From contig NZ_JAFMSX010000001.1 in assembly GCF_017916425.1 (NCBI RefSeq), forward strand, positions 930,001-994,000: a stretch of 64,000 nt of DNA, written 5' to 3'. The position numbers were made by a program, and so were the translations under genes. Below, one piece after another: positions 37,801 to 44,685 of the stretch. This stretch comes from Nocardioides sp. SYSU D00065. Lineage in GTDB: Bacteria; Actinomycetota; Actinomycetes; Propionibacteriales; Nocardioidaceae. Under the pieces are notes generated by a model that ran no database searches, had not been told where the DNA came from, and saw nothing but the letters and a program-made list of their open reading frames with translations. Each line of letters opens with the position of its first letter. The stretch's first letter is position 1.

Positions 37801-39379
37801 GGAGGGTGGCGTCGTCCGCCACCGCGACGAGGCCGCCGGCGACGTCGGCGTCGGGAGCGTCGAGGTCGGACTCGACGCGGACCAGGGACACCGAGGAGCC
37901 CGGCAGGGCGCGTACGGCGACGCCCGCGACGTGCTCGGTCGTCGCGGTCGGGTGCAGGCTGATGCCCTCCACCGCGAGGTTGCGCACCCGGCCGGTCAGG
38001 TCGCGCACGAGCCCGAGGTCGGTGGCGCCCGCGCCGGAGCCCGGCCCGTAGCCGATGTCGGTGAGGGTGTGGCCGGCGCCGTCGAGGTCGCCGGCGAAGG
38101 TGTCGAGTCCGGGGAAGGTGCGAGCGTCGAAGTCGAGGTCGGCGGTGAGCCGGTAGGAGCCGGAGCCGTACGTCGCGGGGTCCGCGTTGACCGCCGCGGC
38201 CATCGCCTCGAAGGAGCGGACCGACGAGATGAGGAACGGGTCGGCGGACGTGCCCGCGCCCGGGACGCCGGCCTGCTTGAGCGGCGGCAGCGCCGCCAGC
38301 CGCGGCGCGGGGTGGGAGACGGCGGGCTCCCAGCGCCAGGCGCCGGTGCCCTCGGCGAAGTCCCAGCCGAGGCCCTCGTAGGTCGGCTGCGCGGTGAGGT
38401 CGGGGAGGTCGGTCTCGGTGGCGGGGGCGAGGGTGCCGCGGGTCGCGACCGCTCCGGGCACCGAACCGGCGGTGATGGTGGTCGCCGTGCTCACCAGGTT
38501 GGGCCGGGTGACGGTCATGCCCTCGGGCCCGACGGCGGCGGTGCCCGAGCCGGACTTCGACACGGCGCCGCGGATCACGACGTTCCCGCCGGTGGAGGCG
38601 GCGCCCACGCCCTGCGACAGGATCAGTCCCGCGGTCGCGCCCGCGCCGCCAGCGTCACTGCGCACGGTCACGTCGACGAGCAGGTTGCGCGCGATCGTGG
38701 TGCCGGCGCGGGGGTAGGCCACGAGGCCGGCGGCGTACTTGTGGCCCGTCACGCTGACGTTCCAGAGCACGTTGTCGGTGACCGTCGTGGTGCCGGTGCT
38801 GCCGCCCACGAGCCCGCCGGACTGGGTGTTGACCGCGCCGCCGCTGCCGAGGCGGACCGAGGAGTCGAGCACCGTGTTGCCCACGACGCGAGAGTCGGCG
38901 GCGACGGTCGCGACGAGGCCGCCGGTGCCGTCACCGGTGGCCGTGGAGGCCTGGACGCTGGCCAGCGTCAGGCCGGTGACCGTCGCGCCGGTCAGGCTGC
39001 GGAAGAACCCGACCGAGTCGGCGGTGTTGGCGTAGGCGAGGTTGCTGATGGTGTGGCCGGCACCGTCGAAGGTGCCGGAGAAGGCGGCGATGCCGGGGTA
39101 GGTGCCGCCTTCGTAGTCGACGTCGCCGGAGAGGCGGTAGGACAGCGAGGCAAAGGTCGCGGGCTCGCTGTTGATGGCGGCGGTCGCCGCGTCGAGGTCG
39201 GCGGCCGAGTCGATGAGCAGCGGGTCCCCCGTGCTGCCCGAGCCCTCCAGGCCGGGAACGGTCGCCGCGCTCGCGGAGCCGGCGGTGGCCGGGATGACCG
39301 TGAGCACGCCGACGGCGAGGGTGATCACGGGGAGGACGAGCTGGCGCAGCCTGCGCGACTGCATGGGGCGGGACGACAC
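31820..39379 (-). CDS. Giant secreted protein with two metallophosphoesterase domains
   Basis: 2519 residues. A signal peptide is followed by a right-handed beta-helix region (about 50-600), then a purple-acid-phosphatase-type Fn3 domain. The first metallophosphoesterase (about 775-1015) has HNGDVV, VAGNHDL and LQGHDHF. A DUF2341/LamG-like region (about 1195-1500) follows. The second metallophosphoesterase (about 1805-2015) has QAGDWV, SWGNHDY and LTGHNSG, where the last histidine of the GHxH motif is missing. Two InlB-type repeats (ending YVATW and YVAVW) and two Ig-like domains end the protein. The GTG at 39379 is preferred because AGGAG lies 7 bases upstream; an ATG lies 15 bases later. 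It probably releases phosphate from extracellular phosphoesters. Confidence 0.88.
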   Translation of the reverse strand: MSSRPMQSRRLRQLVLPVITLAVGVLTVIPATAGSASAATVPGLEGSGSTGDPLLIDSAADLDAATAAINSEPATFASLSYRLSGDVDYEGGTYPGIAAFSGTFDGAGHTISNLAYANTADSVGFFRSLTGATVTGLTLASVQASTATGDGTGGLVATVAADSRVVGNTVLDSSVRLGSGGAVNTQSGGLVGGSTGTTTVTDNVLWNVSVTGHKYAAGLVAYPRAGTTIARNLLVDVTVRSDAGGAGATAGLILSQGVGAASTGGNVVIRGAVSKSGSGTAAVGPEGMTVTRPNLVSTATTITAGSVPGAVATRGTLAPATETDLPDLTAQPTYEGLGWDFAEGTGAWRWEPAVSHPAPRLAALPPLKQAGVPGAGTSADPFLISSVRSFEAMAAAVNADPATYGSGSYRLTADLDFDARTFPGLDTFAGDLDGAGHTLTDIGYGPGSGAGATDLGLVRDLTGRVRNLAVEGISLHPTATTEHVAGVAVRALPGSSVSLVRVESDLDAPDADVAGGLVAVADDATLHANVVDVTVRAAGAAGGIAGRASGGTEVAESLVDAEVSALTAGGVVATVSGDGTVVRRNVVHGGSTTGTSAGRVLGSTSGTGDWTVADNLAERTVTVSGSTVTGPGERNQHGTDVTAEQLRVRSTYRDLEWNFVDTWRWDTAALVPAIKYVTAAEQPNRITTTFHGDPTTRRAFTWYQDLDAEDPGVLLSTDPTFPDSATTLVPATEEESEHGETVFRAVASGLTPGVTYHYRVGDDLTGLWSDLGHFRTPTGEGDFSFIDLTDTQARGAGEAAVSAATMAKALRTVPDAEFMVHNGDVVQTGEEESEWQDLLGAAQESLLATTIAPVAGNHDLARNSFSDHFTLERPNGQDPSTGAYYSYDYNGAHFVMLNTNEGNDRTPLSVGDVDYEPISDAQLGWARRDVAAARERGSDWIVLTLHKGPYSAADHPTEPDAVSLRERLVPLIDELDIDLVLQGHDHFWSRTQVLQSDPAGVAGAKVVPTEVITEVRGGVHVDYKVDPDGTVFVLPGTAGTKHYPQLTDPAGAFDLESYFGLFERLGGGLRWGNAGESFVEVQVTDERLTVNRYEIVGRGEPTFAEGFGIDRQVSSVDATLGELPDAASVTLDDEPAIVAARRLVRALTKAQRAHLSNLDRLRAAEEALRVLRRTVAVDGSEVAWADPAATSRQPITVRNDQRRALEDVPVRLAITDTPDVDAATLAITTSRSVPLSFEVETWQPGGTSVVWVKLPELAKVSQQIVWAYFGGTGAADNDPADVWSDEFELVEHFAADTEAGGTRPDSSGTTTGTLVGEPLAGEVADGRGLPGGMVSRFSGSRLQYGGNLGRFTREFTVSGIYSLTQADLDAVGGVETALLGKRAPGAETPTLTLGPVKATGQARTRTPFGGAISDVPVDGEPHLVTMTFDGMTFAVFVDGEIVHEQMAEGRQFPDQPGVLTAIGDTGVDPERPDTLVEPFHGVADEVWVASTEFIPEYDAFRTDNYFGDAVVLGDREQRTDAGLSLALGNPSDGTAVEAGTVDVFGSVTRRSRLVATIDGEEVFSQQVDAGTFTVPVPVLSAGDDVRVAFTATAVTDPSRSAAAALTLDVTDTTGPAEPRVSDVRPAGQPLTLSVQPRTDVAEKVEARFYANSSVALGSDNVTVRTGSTTDRVPSSLTPASGVASDALTPTTVGDDRNPYQIYRVRLTPEQTAEPEQHFSWRGTGGDRTVSAWVWDTTTSAWVLKDSAADRDGGQLNLDVRTTSADHAVDGDGVLTVLVWRGLTELPWGEDRDYDNTVPSPDDYDWSFNHVGDTQLYTEATPWTMTEQFEYIRDRAEERKTALVLQAGDWVNREEYEDEWQWRNAEPSARILEDADIPYMISWGNHDYNETRNGRQMLQKYFPAERFAASLEGSPWSMGGTHDIDNYYYTGEIDGAKLLWLEVGFWSAESDDDPAFAWAQDVIESHPDHTVILATHNYLVASGGGGYSNPRINTLLVDPYPNVKLVLTGHNSGTFVSSRTNSGGTRVYGILTDYQTRAWGGHGFLKNLSVDAENGLIYVNTYSPWLQTTTSDGRWNNPIEESSTPGFHGDNAENYVLELDLGGTQTRTLAADRVTFSSGVPEQVGEPVDLTGEDVGSVDFSPDLGVTHEWYAVLTDRSGNSVTSATRTVRRMQAHPIGYDLAGGTLPPGAANPVTHTADDEPLTLVNPTRAGYEFAGWTGTGLAGPTVDVTIPTGSAEARSYVATWRRVDYPLSYDLAGGVLPSLNPSSYHVESGPTRLVDPIRGGHEFVGWLGTDLDRPTTALTIPAGSTGARSYVAVWSPLAPAAEDSTVQIEPVPAGTYGQGTPVAVRVTGVGGGAASGEVVLSGVGQPVVAQLAGGRAVLVVPPSTGAGSHVVSVTYTGSATLRPSVSSARLVRAKASGPRLGLSRVRARGRTGRAVVSVAYADGVPAPSGVLRLVATRTSDGATRTRALTLREGRTRAKLPARMGRGRWKVTVTWAGSADLEASRSRTMTVRVRR

Positions 39380-39471
39380 GGAGGGACTCCTGGAGGCAGG
39401 TCTGAGGTGCTCGGGGGCGCGGGAGACGGAGTGGATCGGGTGGGACCGGTGGGGCACCGGGCCGGTAGCGG

Positions 39472-42018
39472 CTAGCCCTTCGGGCCCTTGGCCGGCTTCG
39501 GGACGCGGAGGTTCACCGCGCGCGACGTCGCACCGAGGCGGTCGGCGTCGCCGGAGTAGGACGCGGTGAGCCGCCACCTCCCGGGCCGGAGCCCGCGCAG
39601 CCGCAGCGTGGTCGACGCGCCGTCCACGCGCACCGTGCGCGTCCTGGTGACCGTGCGGACCCGCGTGCCGCGGTCCGTCCGGACCTTCGCCGTGGCGGTC
39701 ACGGTCACCGTGCCGGTCGCCCTGGCTGCCCCGGCACCCGAGAGCCGCACGCGCACGCGCTGCGTGGCCCGGTCGACGACCGAGAGCCCGACGGTCGTGG
39801 CCGTCCTCGGGGCGGCGACCTCCCGCCAGGTGGCGACGTAGCTGCGCGCGCCCAGCGAGCCGGTGGCGATGGTGACGAGGGTGCTCGGGCCGGCCAGCCC
39901 GGTGCCCACCCAGCCGGCGAACTCGTGTCCGGTGCGGGTCGGGTTGGCCAGCGTGATCGGGCCGGACTCGACGTGGTAGTCGCCCGGGTTGCTCACCTGG
40001 CCGCCCGCGAGGTCGTACGTCAGCGGGTAGCGCACGGGCGTCCACGTGGCGCGGTAGGAGCGCACGCCGGTGGCGCCGGCGGGCACGGTGACCGCGGTCG
40101 TCGCGGCGGTGAGGCCGGTGCCGGTCCAGCCGGCGAACCGGTAGCCCGTGCGGACCGGGTCGAGCAGCGTGAACGCACCCGTCTCGACCGTGTAGGTGCC
40201 CCGGTTGCCGTCGGGCAGGGTGCCGCCCTGCGCGTCGTAGGTGATCGGGTAGTCGATCGCGACCCAGGTCGCGGAGTAGCTGCGCGCGCCGACCGCGCCC
40301 GCGGGGATGGTCACCGAGATCGTCGGACCGGCGAGTCCGGTGCCGGTCCAGCCGGCGAACCGGTAGCCCTCGCGGGTCGGGTCGGCCAGCGTGACGGCAC
40401 CGGACTCGATCGTGATCGACGACGGGTTGCTCGCCGCGCCCGTGCCGCCGGCGAGGTCGTACGTCACCGGATAGGCGGTCGCGGACGACCAGGTGGCGGT
40501 GTAGGTCCGGTCGCCGAGCGAGCCCGTCGGGACCCGCACCGTCATGGCCGGGGAGCTCAGACCGGTGCCGCTCCACCCGAGGAAGGTGTAGCCGAGGCGG
40601 GTCGGGTTGGTCAGGGTGAAGGCGTCCGACTCGACGGTGTACGAGACCGGGTTGCCGCCCGCTACGGACCCGCCGGCCAGGTCGTAGCGCACGACGTACT
40701 CGGCCGCCGTCCAGGTGGCGGTGTAGGCCCGGTCGCCGGTCGCGCCGGCGGGGATCTGCAGGCCGAGCGTCGGGGACGACAGGCCGGTGCCGGTCCAGCC
40801 CGTGAAGAGGTAGCCGTCCCGGACGGGGGCGGCGACCTCGACGGCAGCGTCGCCGAGCCGGTACGACGCGGGGTTGGCCGTCGCCAGCGAACCGCCGGCG
40901 AGGTCGTAGTCGAGCGTGTAGGTGGGCGGCACCGCCGCTGCGGGGGCCGGGTGCCGCACGCCCGCGAGCCAGCGCCAGGCACCGGCGAGGTCCCAGCCCG
41001 CTGCGACGTACGTCGCCTCGGTGGCCAGCTCCTCGGGCGTCGCCGCGGTCCCGGTGTTGCCGGCGACGGTGCCGCTGCCGAGCCGGGTGCTCGAGTCGAC
41101 GAGGTTGGGCGCGGTGCCGGTCAGTGCAGCCGGCCCGGCGCCCTTGGTGAGCGCGAGGCCGGTCGCGCTGCCGCGCACGACGACGTTCGCGGAGACGTCG
41201 AAGCCGGGCGTGGCCTGGTGCTGGGCGATGAGCATGCCCGCGGTGGAGCCGGCACCGCCCGCGTCGGCCACGACGTCGACGTCGACGACCAGGTTGCGCG
41301 CGAGGGTGGTGCCCGCGCGCGGGTAGGCGACCAGGCCGGCGGCGTACTTGTGGCCGGTGACCGTCGAGGCCCACACGACGTTGTCGGTGATCCGGGTGGC
41401 TCCGAAGGAACCGGCGACGAGGCCCGCGGCCTGCGTGTTGACCGCTCCTCCCGGGGCCACCGTGACCCGTGCGTCGACGACGCTCGTGCCGGTGATGACG
41501 GAGTCGGTGGCGGTGGTGGCAACCACGCCCGCGCTTCCGGTGCCGTCCCGGGTGGTGCCGGAGACGTCGGTCAGCGTGAGGTCGCGCACGGTCGCCCGGG
41601 TCAGCGCCGCGAAGAGGCCGACCGAGTTGCGCGCGTTGCTGTAGACGATGTCCTCGATCGCGTGGCCGTCGCCGTCGAAGGTGCCGGAGAACGTCGTGAA
41701 GCCTGCGAACGTGGCGCCGTCGTAGTCGATGTCGGCGACGAGCCGGTAGGACAGCGACGCGTACGTCGCCGGTTCCGAGTTCACCGCGGCGGCCACCGCG
41801 TCGAGGTCCGCCGCGTCGGCGATCAGCACCGGGTCGGCCGGCGAGCCGTCGCCCTCGAGGTCACCGACGGAGGCGGCGTGCGCCGTGGCGGGCAGCAGCC
41901 CGACCAGGGCGACCGTGCCGGTCAGCAGGAGCAGCAGGGCTCGCCGCGCCGACGTGCGCGGGGAGACGGCGGGAGCGGGCGCAGGAGCGGGCATGGCGAG
42001 GCGGCCTCGACTGGGCAC
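39472..42018 (-). CDS. Secreted beta-helix protein with five InlB-type repeats
   Basis: 848 residues. After a signal peptide (LLLLLTGTVALVGLLPATAHA) comes a beta-helix region (about 50-360) closely related to the N-terminal part of the downstream giant phosphoesterase; both contain TGHKYAAGLVAYPRAGTT. Five InlB B-repeats of about 72 residues follow, each with YDLAGG-type starts and GYxFxGWTGTGL cores, then a C-terminal Ig-like domain. It has no enzyme motif, so it is probably a surface or matrix partner of the phosphoesterase. AAGGA is 6 bases before the GTG at 42018; an ATG lies at 41994. Confidence 0.85.
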   Translation of the reverse strand: MPSRGRLAMPAPAPAPAVSPRTSARRALLLLLTGTVALVGLLPATAHAASVGDLEGDGSPADPVLIADAADLDAVAAAVNSEPATYASLSYRLVADIDYDGATFAGFTTFSGTFDGDGHAIEDIVYSNARNSVGLFAALTRATVRDLTLTDVSGTTRDGTGSAGVVATTATDSVITGTSVVDARVTVAPGGAVNTQAAGLVAGSFGATRITDNVVWASTVTGHKYAAGLVAYPRAGTTLARNLVVDVDVVADAGGAGSTAGMLIAQHQATPGFDVSANVVVRGSATGLALTKGAGPAALTGTAPNLVDSSTRLGSGTVAGNTGTAATPEELATEATYVAAGWDLAGAWRWLAGVRHPAPAAAVPPTYTLDYDLAGGSLATANPASYRLGDAAVEVAAPVRDGYLFTGWTGTGLSSPTLGLQIPAGATGDRAYTATWTAAEYVVRYDLAGGSVAGGNPVSYTVESDAFTLTNPTRLGYTFLGWSGTGLSSPAMTVRVPTGSLGDRTYTATWSSATAYPVTYDLAGGTGAASNPSSITIESGAVTLADPTREGYRFAGWTGTGLAGPTISVTIPAGAVGARSYSATWVAIDYPITYDAQGGTLPDGNRGTYTVETGAFTLLDPVRTGYRFAGWTGTGLTAATTAVTVPAGATGVRSYRATWTPVRYPLTYDLAGGQVSNPGDYHVESGPITLANPTRTGHEFAGWVGTGLAGPSTLVTIATGSLGARSYVATWREVAAPRTATTVGLSVVDRATQRVRVRLSGAGAARATGTVTVTATAKVRTDRGTRVRTVTRTRTVRVDGASTTLRLRGLRPGRWRLTASYSGDADRLGATSRAVNLRVPKPAKGPKG

Positions 42019-42100
42019 GGACGTCCTTCACAACGGGGGATGGCGGAGGTGTGTACCGCCGACTTCCCGATAGACCCAACGGCGGCGTCACGCTCTCCGG

Positions 42101-42122
42101 CACAGGTGAACGGACGGTGACC
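42101..42122 (-). promoter_or_regulatory. PHO-box-like direct repeat
   Basis: On the minus strand two 11-bp units, GGTCACCGTCC and GTTCACCTGTG, are directly adjacent. This matches the actinobacterial PhoP binding pattern of GTTCACC repeated every 11 bp. It lies about 80 bp upstream of the beta-helix protein gene and before the phosphoesterase gene. Confidence 0.5.
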
Positions 42123-42170
42123 GGCGACGGACCGCGGTCTGGACGACGCACGAAGGCTGGCTGTCGATGC

Positions 42171-42872
42171 TCAGCCGGACCGTGCCGTTCGCCGCCGGCG
42201 GACGACGACGGCCGCGAGCGCGACCAGTGCCGCGCCCGCCGCGACCGCTCCGAGCTGTCGTACGGCGCTCGCGGCGGCGTCCGGGCCGCTCTGCGCCGGC
42301 TCCCCCGAGGCCGACGGCGGCTTGCCCAGCCGCCAGGTGAACGTGTCGTCGGCGGCGGTGTAGACCCGGCGCTGACCGTCCTCGCTCGTGGCCAGCGTCC
42401 GGTAGGCCGGGTCGATGTCGGTGAGCATCCGGACGGTCACGTCGGCGCTCGACACGGGACCGCCGCAGTCGAAGGCCAGACCGGCGCCGGTGTCCTGCAC
42501 GTTGTCGACCGGCTCGAGCGAGCCGGCGCAGTCCTCGCCGCCGACGGTGACCGCGATGTGCTCGAGCAGGTACGCCTCGAGGACCTCCGGCTCCTCGGCG
42601 AGGCGGATGCCGGCCGCGACCGACGACTGGTCCTCGGCGTACTCCCCGTCCTCGAAGACCACGACGTGGCTGCCGCCCACCACGCCGACGTACGCCGCCA
42701 GCGCGGTCACGTCATCGGGGGCGGCCGCCCAGTCCACGCGGACGCCGTCGGGGGTCGCGGACACCTCGACGGTCTGCGGGTCGCCGAAGGGGTGCGCCTG
42801 AGCAGGACCGGCGCCCAGCACCAGGGCAGCGGTGATGACCGCCGCGGCCGCGGCCCCGCGCATGTCTGCCAC
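42171..42872 (-). CDS. Membrane-anchored HupE-N-like secreted protein
   Basis: 233 residues. A signal peptide ends at GPAQA, exposing an N-terminal AHPFGDPQTVEV that resembles the exported HupE/UreJ N-terminal region. A domain with two cysteines (GEDCAGS and FDCGGP) follows. The C-terminus has one membrane helix (AVAAGAALVALAAVVV) and the basic stop-transfer RRRRTARSG. Proteins of this kind commonly neighbour NicO permeases, and here the NicO gene lies three genes downstream on the same strand. The GTG at 42872 has GAGGAG at good spacing; an ATG is at 42863. A role in handing metal to the permease is inferred. Confidence 0.78.
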   Translation of the reverse strand: MADMRGAAAAAVITAALVLGAGPAQAHPFGDPQTVEVSATPDGVRVDWAAAPDDVTALAAYVGVVGGSHVVVFEDGEYAEDQSSVAAGIRLAEEPEVLEAYLLEHIAVTVGGEDCAGSLEPVDNVQDTGAGLAFDCGGPVSSADVTVRMLTDIDPAYRTLATSEDGQRRVYTAADDTFTWRLGKPPSASGEPAQSGPDAAASAVRQLGAVAAGAALVALAAVVVRRRRTARSG

Positions 42873-42920
42873 TGCTGCTCCTCGATCGTCGACGGTGCAG
42901 GGTCCACGACGGCGGTGTCC

Positions 42921-42953
42921 GCGGGCCGAACTCCCGGCCACGCGCCGGTGAAC
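42921..42953 (-). promoter_or_regulatory. Second PHO-box-like site
   Basis: On the minus strand GTTCACCGGCG and GTTCGGCCCGC are spaced exactly 22 bp start to start, with a weak middle unit, so three 11-bp units are in register. It sits about 50 bp upstream of the HupE-N-like gene. The match is weaker than the site at 42101-42122. Confidence 0.4.
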
Positions 42954-43034
42954 CGCCCGGCTGCGAATCGGACGCCGGCATCGGGGTACCGACCGGCCAC
43001 GTCCACAAGGCAGCCATGGGTGCCTTGACGACGA

Positions 43035-43068
43035 GGCCCGGGTGCTCAAGCCAGCGGGCACCCGGGCC
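43035..43068 (-). terminator. Hairpin terminator of the GAF-ANTAR gene
   Basis: A perfect 11-bp stem (GGCCCGGGTGC and complement) with a 12-base loop lies about 57 bp after the stop of the leftward regulator gene. Confidence 0.6.
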
Positions 43069-43125
43069 GCTTGCACGGTCCGAGCCGACGCCGGGACCCC
43101 GTCGGCGTACGAGGAGCGCGCACCG

Positions 43126-43815
43126 CTAGTTCAGGTCGGGCAGCTTGCGCGTGCTCGCGATGTCGGCAGCGACGTCGACGACCTTGCGGTTGAGGTGCAT
43201 CGAGGCGCGGCGCAGGTAGTCGAAGGCCTGGTCGACGGAGATGTCCAGACGCTCCATGAGGATGCCTTCGGCCTGTCCGATCGTGATGCGGTTGTGCAGG
43301 GCGGCGCCGAGCTGGTCGATTTCGCGCCCGGCGCTCATGATCACCGACATGTGCCTGGCGATGGCCTGCCCGACCGTCAGGTCATCCGCATCGAAGCGGT
43401 GCCCCTCACGTGCGTAGAGGCTCAGCGCGCCGTAGGAGTGCTTGTCGGTGTAGATGAGCAGCGACATCATCGTGCACACGCCGAGCTCGTCGTGGGCCTG
43501 GCGCGACCAGCGGGGCCACCGCCGTTCTTGGGTCAGGTCGGTGCTGACGAGCGTCTCCTGGTCGCGCCTGACGTCGAGGCACGGGCCTTCGCCGAGCTCG
43601 CGCTGCAGCTCGTTGGCGCGCCTCACGACGTCGTCGCTACTGGCCCGCGTGACCAGGCCGCGCTTCTCGTTGATGGTGATGCCGGCGTGGTCGCACCGGG
43701 ACACGAGTGACACCGCCGCGTCGACCGCCACCTGCAGCCGGGCGTTCTCGTCCGTGGCGGAGGCGATGGCCTGCGCCAGCTGGCTGAACTCGTGTATCAA
43801 CCTGGTGTCGTTCAC
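43126..43815 (-). CDS. GAF and ANTAR domain regulator
   Basis: 229 residues. The GAF sensor domain spans about 20-150 (LGEGPCLDVRRDQ, then SLLIYTDKHSYGALSLYA). The C-terminal ANTAR RNA-binding domain (about 165-225) reads RITIGQAEGILMERLDISVDQAFDYLRRAS, the three-helix signature of antiterminators that act on paired hairpins. The cytoplasmic location is inferred from the lack of hydrophobic segments. GTG at 43815 has GAGG at good spacing; an earlier GTG near 43868 is possible. It is the usual actinobacterial stress-type ANTAR protein; the signal and targets are unknown. Confidence 0.88.
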   Translation of the reverse strand: MNDTRLIHEFSQLAQAIASATDENARLQVAVDAAVSLVSRCDHAGITINEKRGLVTRASSDDVVRRANELQRELGEGPCLDVRRDQETLVSTDLTQERRWPRWSRQAHDELGVCTMMSLLIYTDKHSYGALSLYAREGHRFDADDLTVGQAIARHMSVIMSAGREIDQLGAALHNRITIGQAEGILMERLDISVDQAFDYLRRASMHLNRKVVDVAADIASTRKLPDLN

Positions 43816-43939
43816 GACGACCTCAATCCTGCGACCCCGGCTTCCGGCAGTTGGTGACAATTCAGTCACGCCTTGGCCAGGCGGACGCAAATACAGCGGC
43901 AGTCTAGACGACACGATGGCTTGGCTCGCACCACGCTCG

Positions 43940-44401
43940 GCGGTGAGCCAGCCACATCCACGAGGACCGAGATGTGGCTCAGCCACCGCCACCCGCCGTA
44001 CACCGGCCGCGCGCACCCCCCAGCGGTGAGCCAGCCACAACCACGCCGACCCAGATGTGGCTCAGCCACCGCTACCGGCCGTACGCCGGCGGCGCGCACC
44101 CCCAGCGGTGAGCCAGCCACAACCACGCGGCCGCACATGTGGCTCAGCCACCGCCACCCGCCGTACACCGGCCGCGCGCACGCTCGGCGGTGAGCCAGCC
44201 ACATCCACGCGGCCGCACATGTGGCTCAGCCACCGCTAGACGACGTACACCGGCCGGCGAGCACCCCCAGCGGTGAGCCAGCCACAACCACGCGGCCGCA
44301 CATGTGGCTCAGCCACCGCCACCCGCCGTACACCGGCCGCGCGCACGCTCGGCGGTGAGCCAGCCACAACCACGCCGACGCACATGTGGCTCAGCCACCG
44401 C
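43940..44401. repeat. Six-copy tandem array of 82-bp hairpin units
   Basis: Six 50-bp cores start at 43940, 44023, 44105, 44187, 44270 and 44352, a period of 82-83 bp. Each core begins GCGGTGAGCCAGCCACA and ends TGTGGCTCAGCCACCGC, which pair with an internal bulge. The 32-33-bp linkers are also alike (CCGTACACCGGCCGCGCGCA in most), so this is a true tandem repeat. Copies differ at a few loop bases. The period is not a multiple of three and no frame is conserved, so it is noncoding. It lies between a surface-protein gene and the ANTAR gene. Confidence 0.9.
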
Positions 44402-44602
44402 TAGGCGACGAGCGCCAGAGCGGCCGGAAGCGCCTGAGTTGGGGGGTCCCAGACGCCCCCGGCCTTGACGAGGGGTGCCGTCGGTGCAGCCGTCAGCCTG
44501 CGCTCGCGCGTCGCCGACGACACGGCCTCGTCTACGCCGGCCGGCTCGTCAAGGAGAAGACGGGCACGACGCGACGCGGCACGGGCCGGACCCGCCACCT
44601 GG
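44402..44602 (-). other. Short region with possible gene remnant
   Basis: A minus-strand frame with high third-position GC ends at 44401 in GVWDPPTQALPAALALVA. It has no credible start: upstream it runs into the hairpin at 44603-44655. It may be the 3' scrap of a lost gene. Nothing else is seen here. Confidence 0.3.
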
Positions 44603-44655
44603 AACCGGGTGAGGTGGGCGAGCGTCCCGAGGGACGTCGCGCACCTCACCCGGTT
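44603..44655 (-). terminator. Long hairpin after surface protein 1 (GGGTGAG family)
   Basis: The outer arms AACCGGGTGAGGTG and CACCTCACCCGGTT pair perfectly and the inner part pairs nearly completely around a GAG loop. Related hairpins follow the other two surface-protein genes at 49221-49270 and 52373-52440. Confidence 0.65.
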
Positions 44656-44685
44656 GTGGTGAGTCAGGTCCTGGCTGGTGTCAGA

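Noticed and set aside
43866..44204. Minus-strand reading frames through the hairpin array
   Set aside because: The period of 82-83 bp shifts the frame in each unit, so the protein would not be conserved; no ribosome site.
43940..44401. CRISPR array (50-bp repeats with 32-bp spacers)
   Set aside because: The supposed spacers are nearly identical to each other, repeats vary, and no cas gene is present; it is a tandem repeat.
43126..44401. Array hairpins as the RNA target of the adjacent ANTAR protein
   Set aside because: Known ANTAR targets are paired short stems with six-base loops bearing fixed A and G positions; I could not draw such loops in either strand of the unit.
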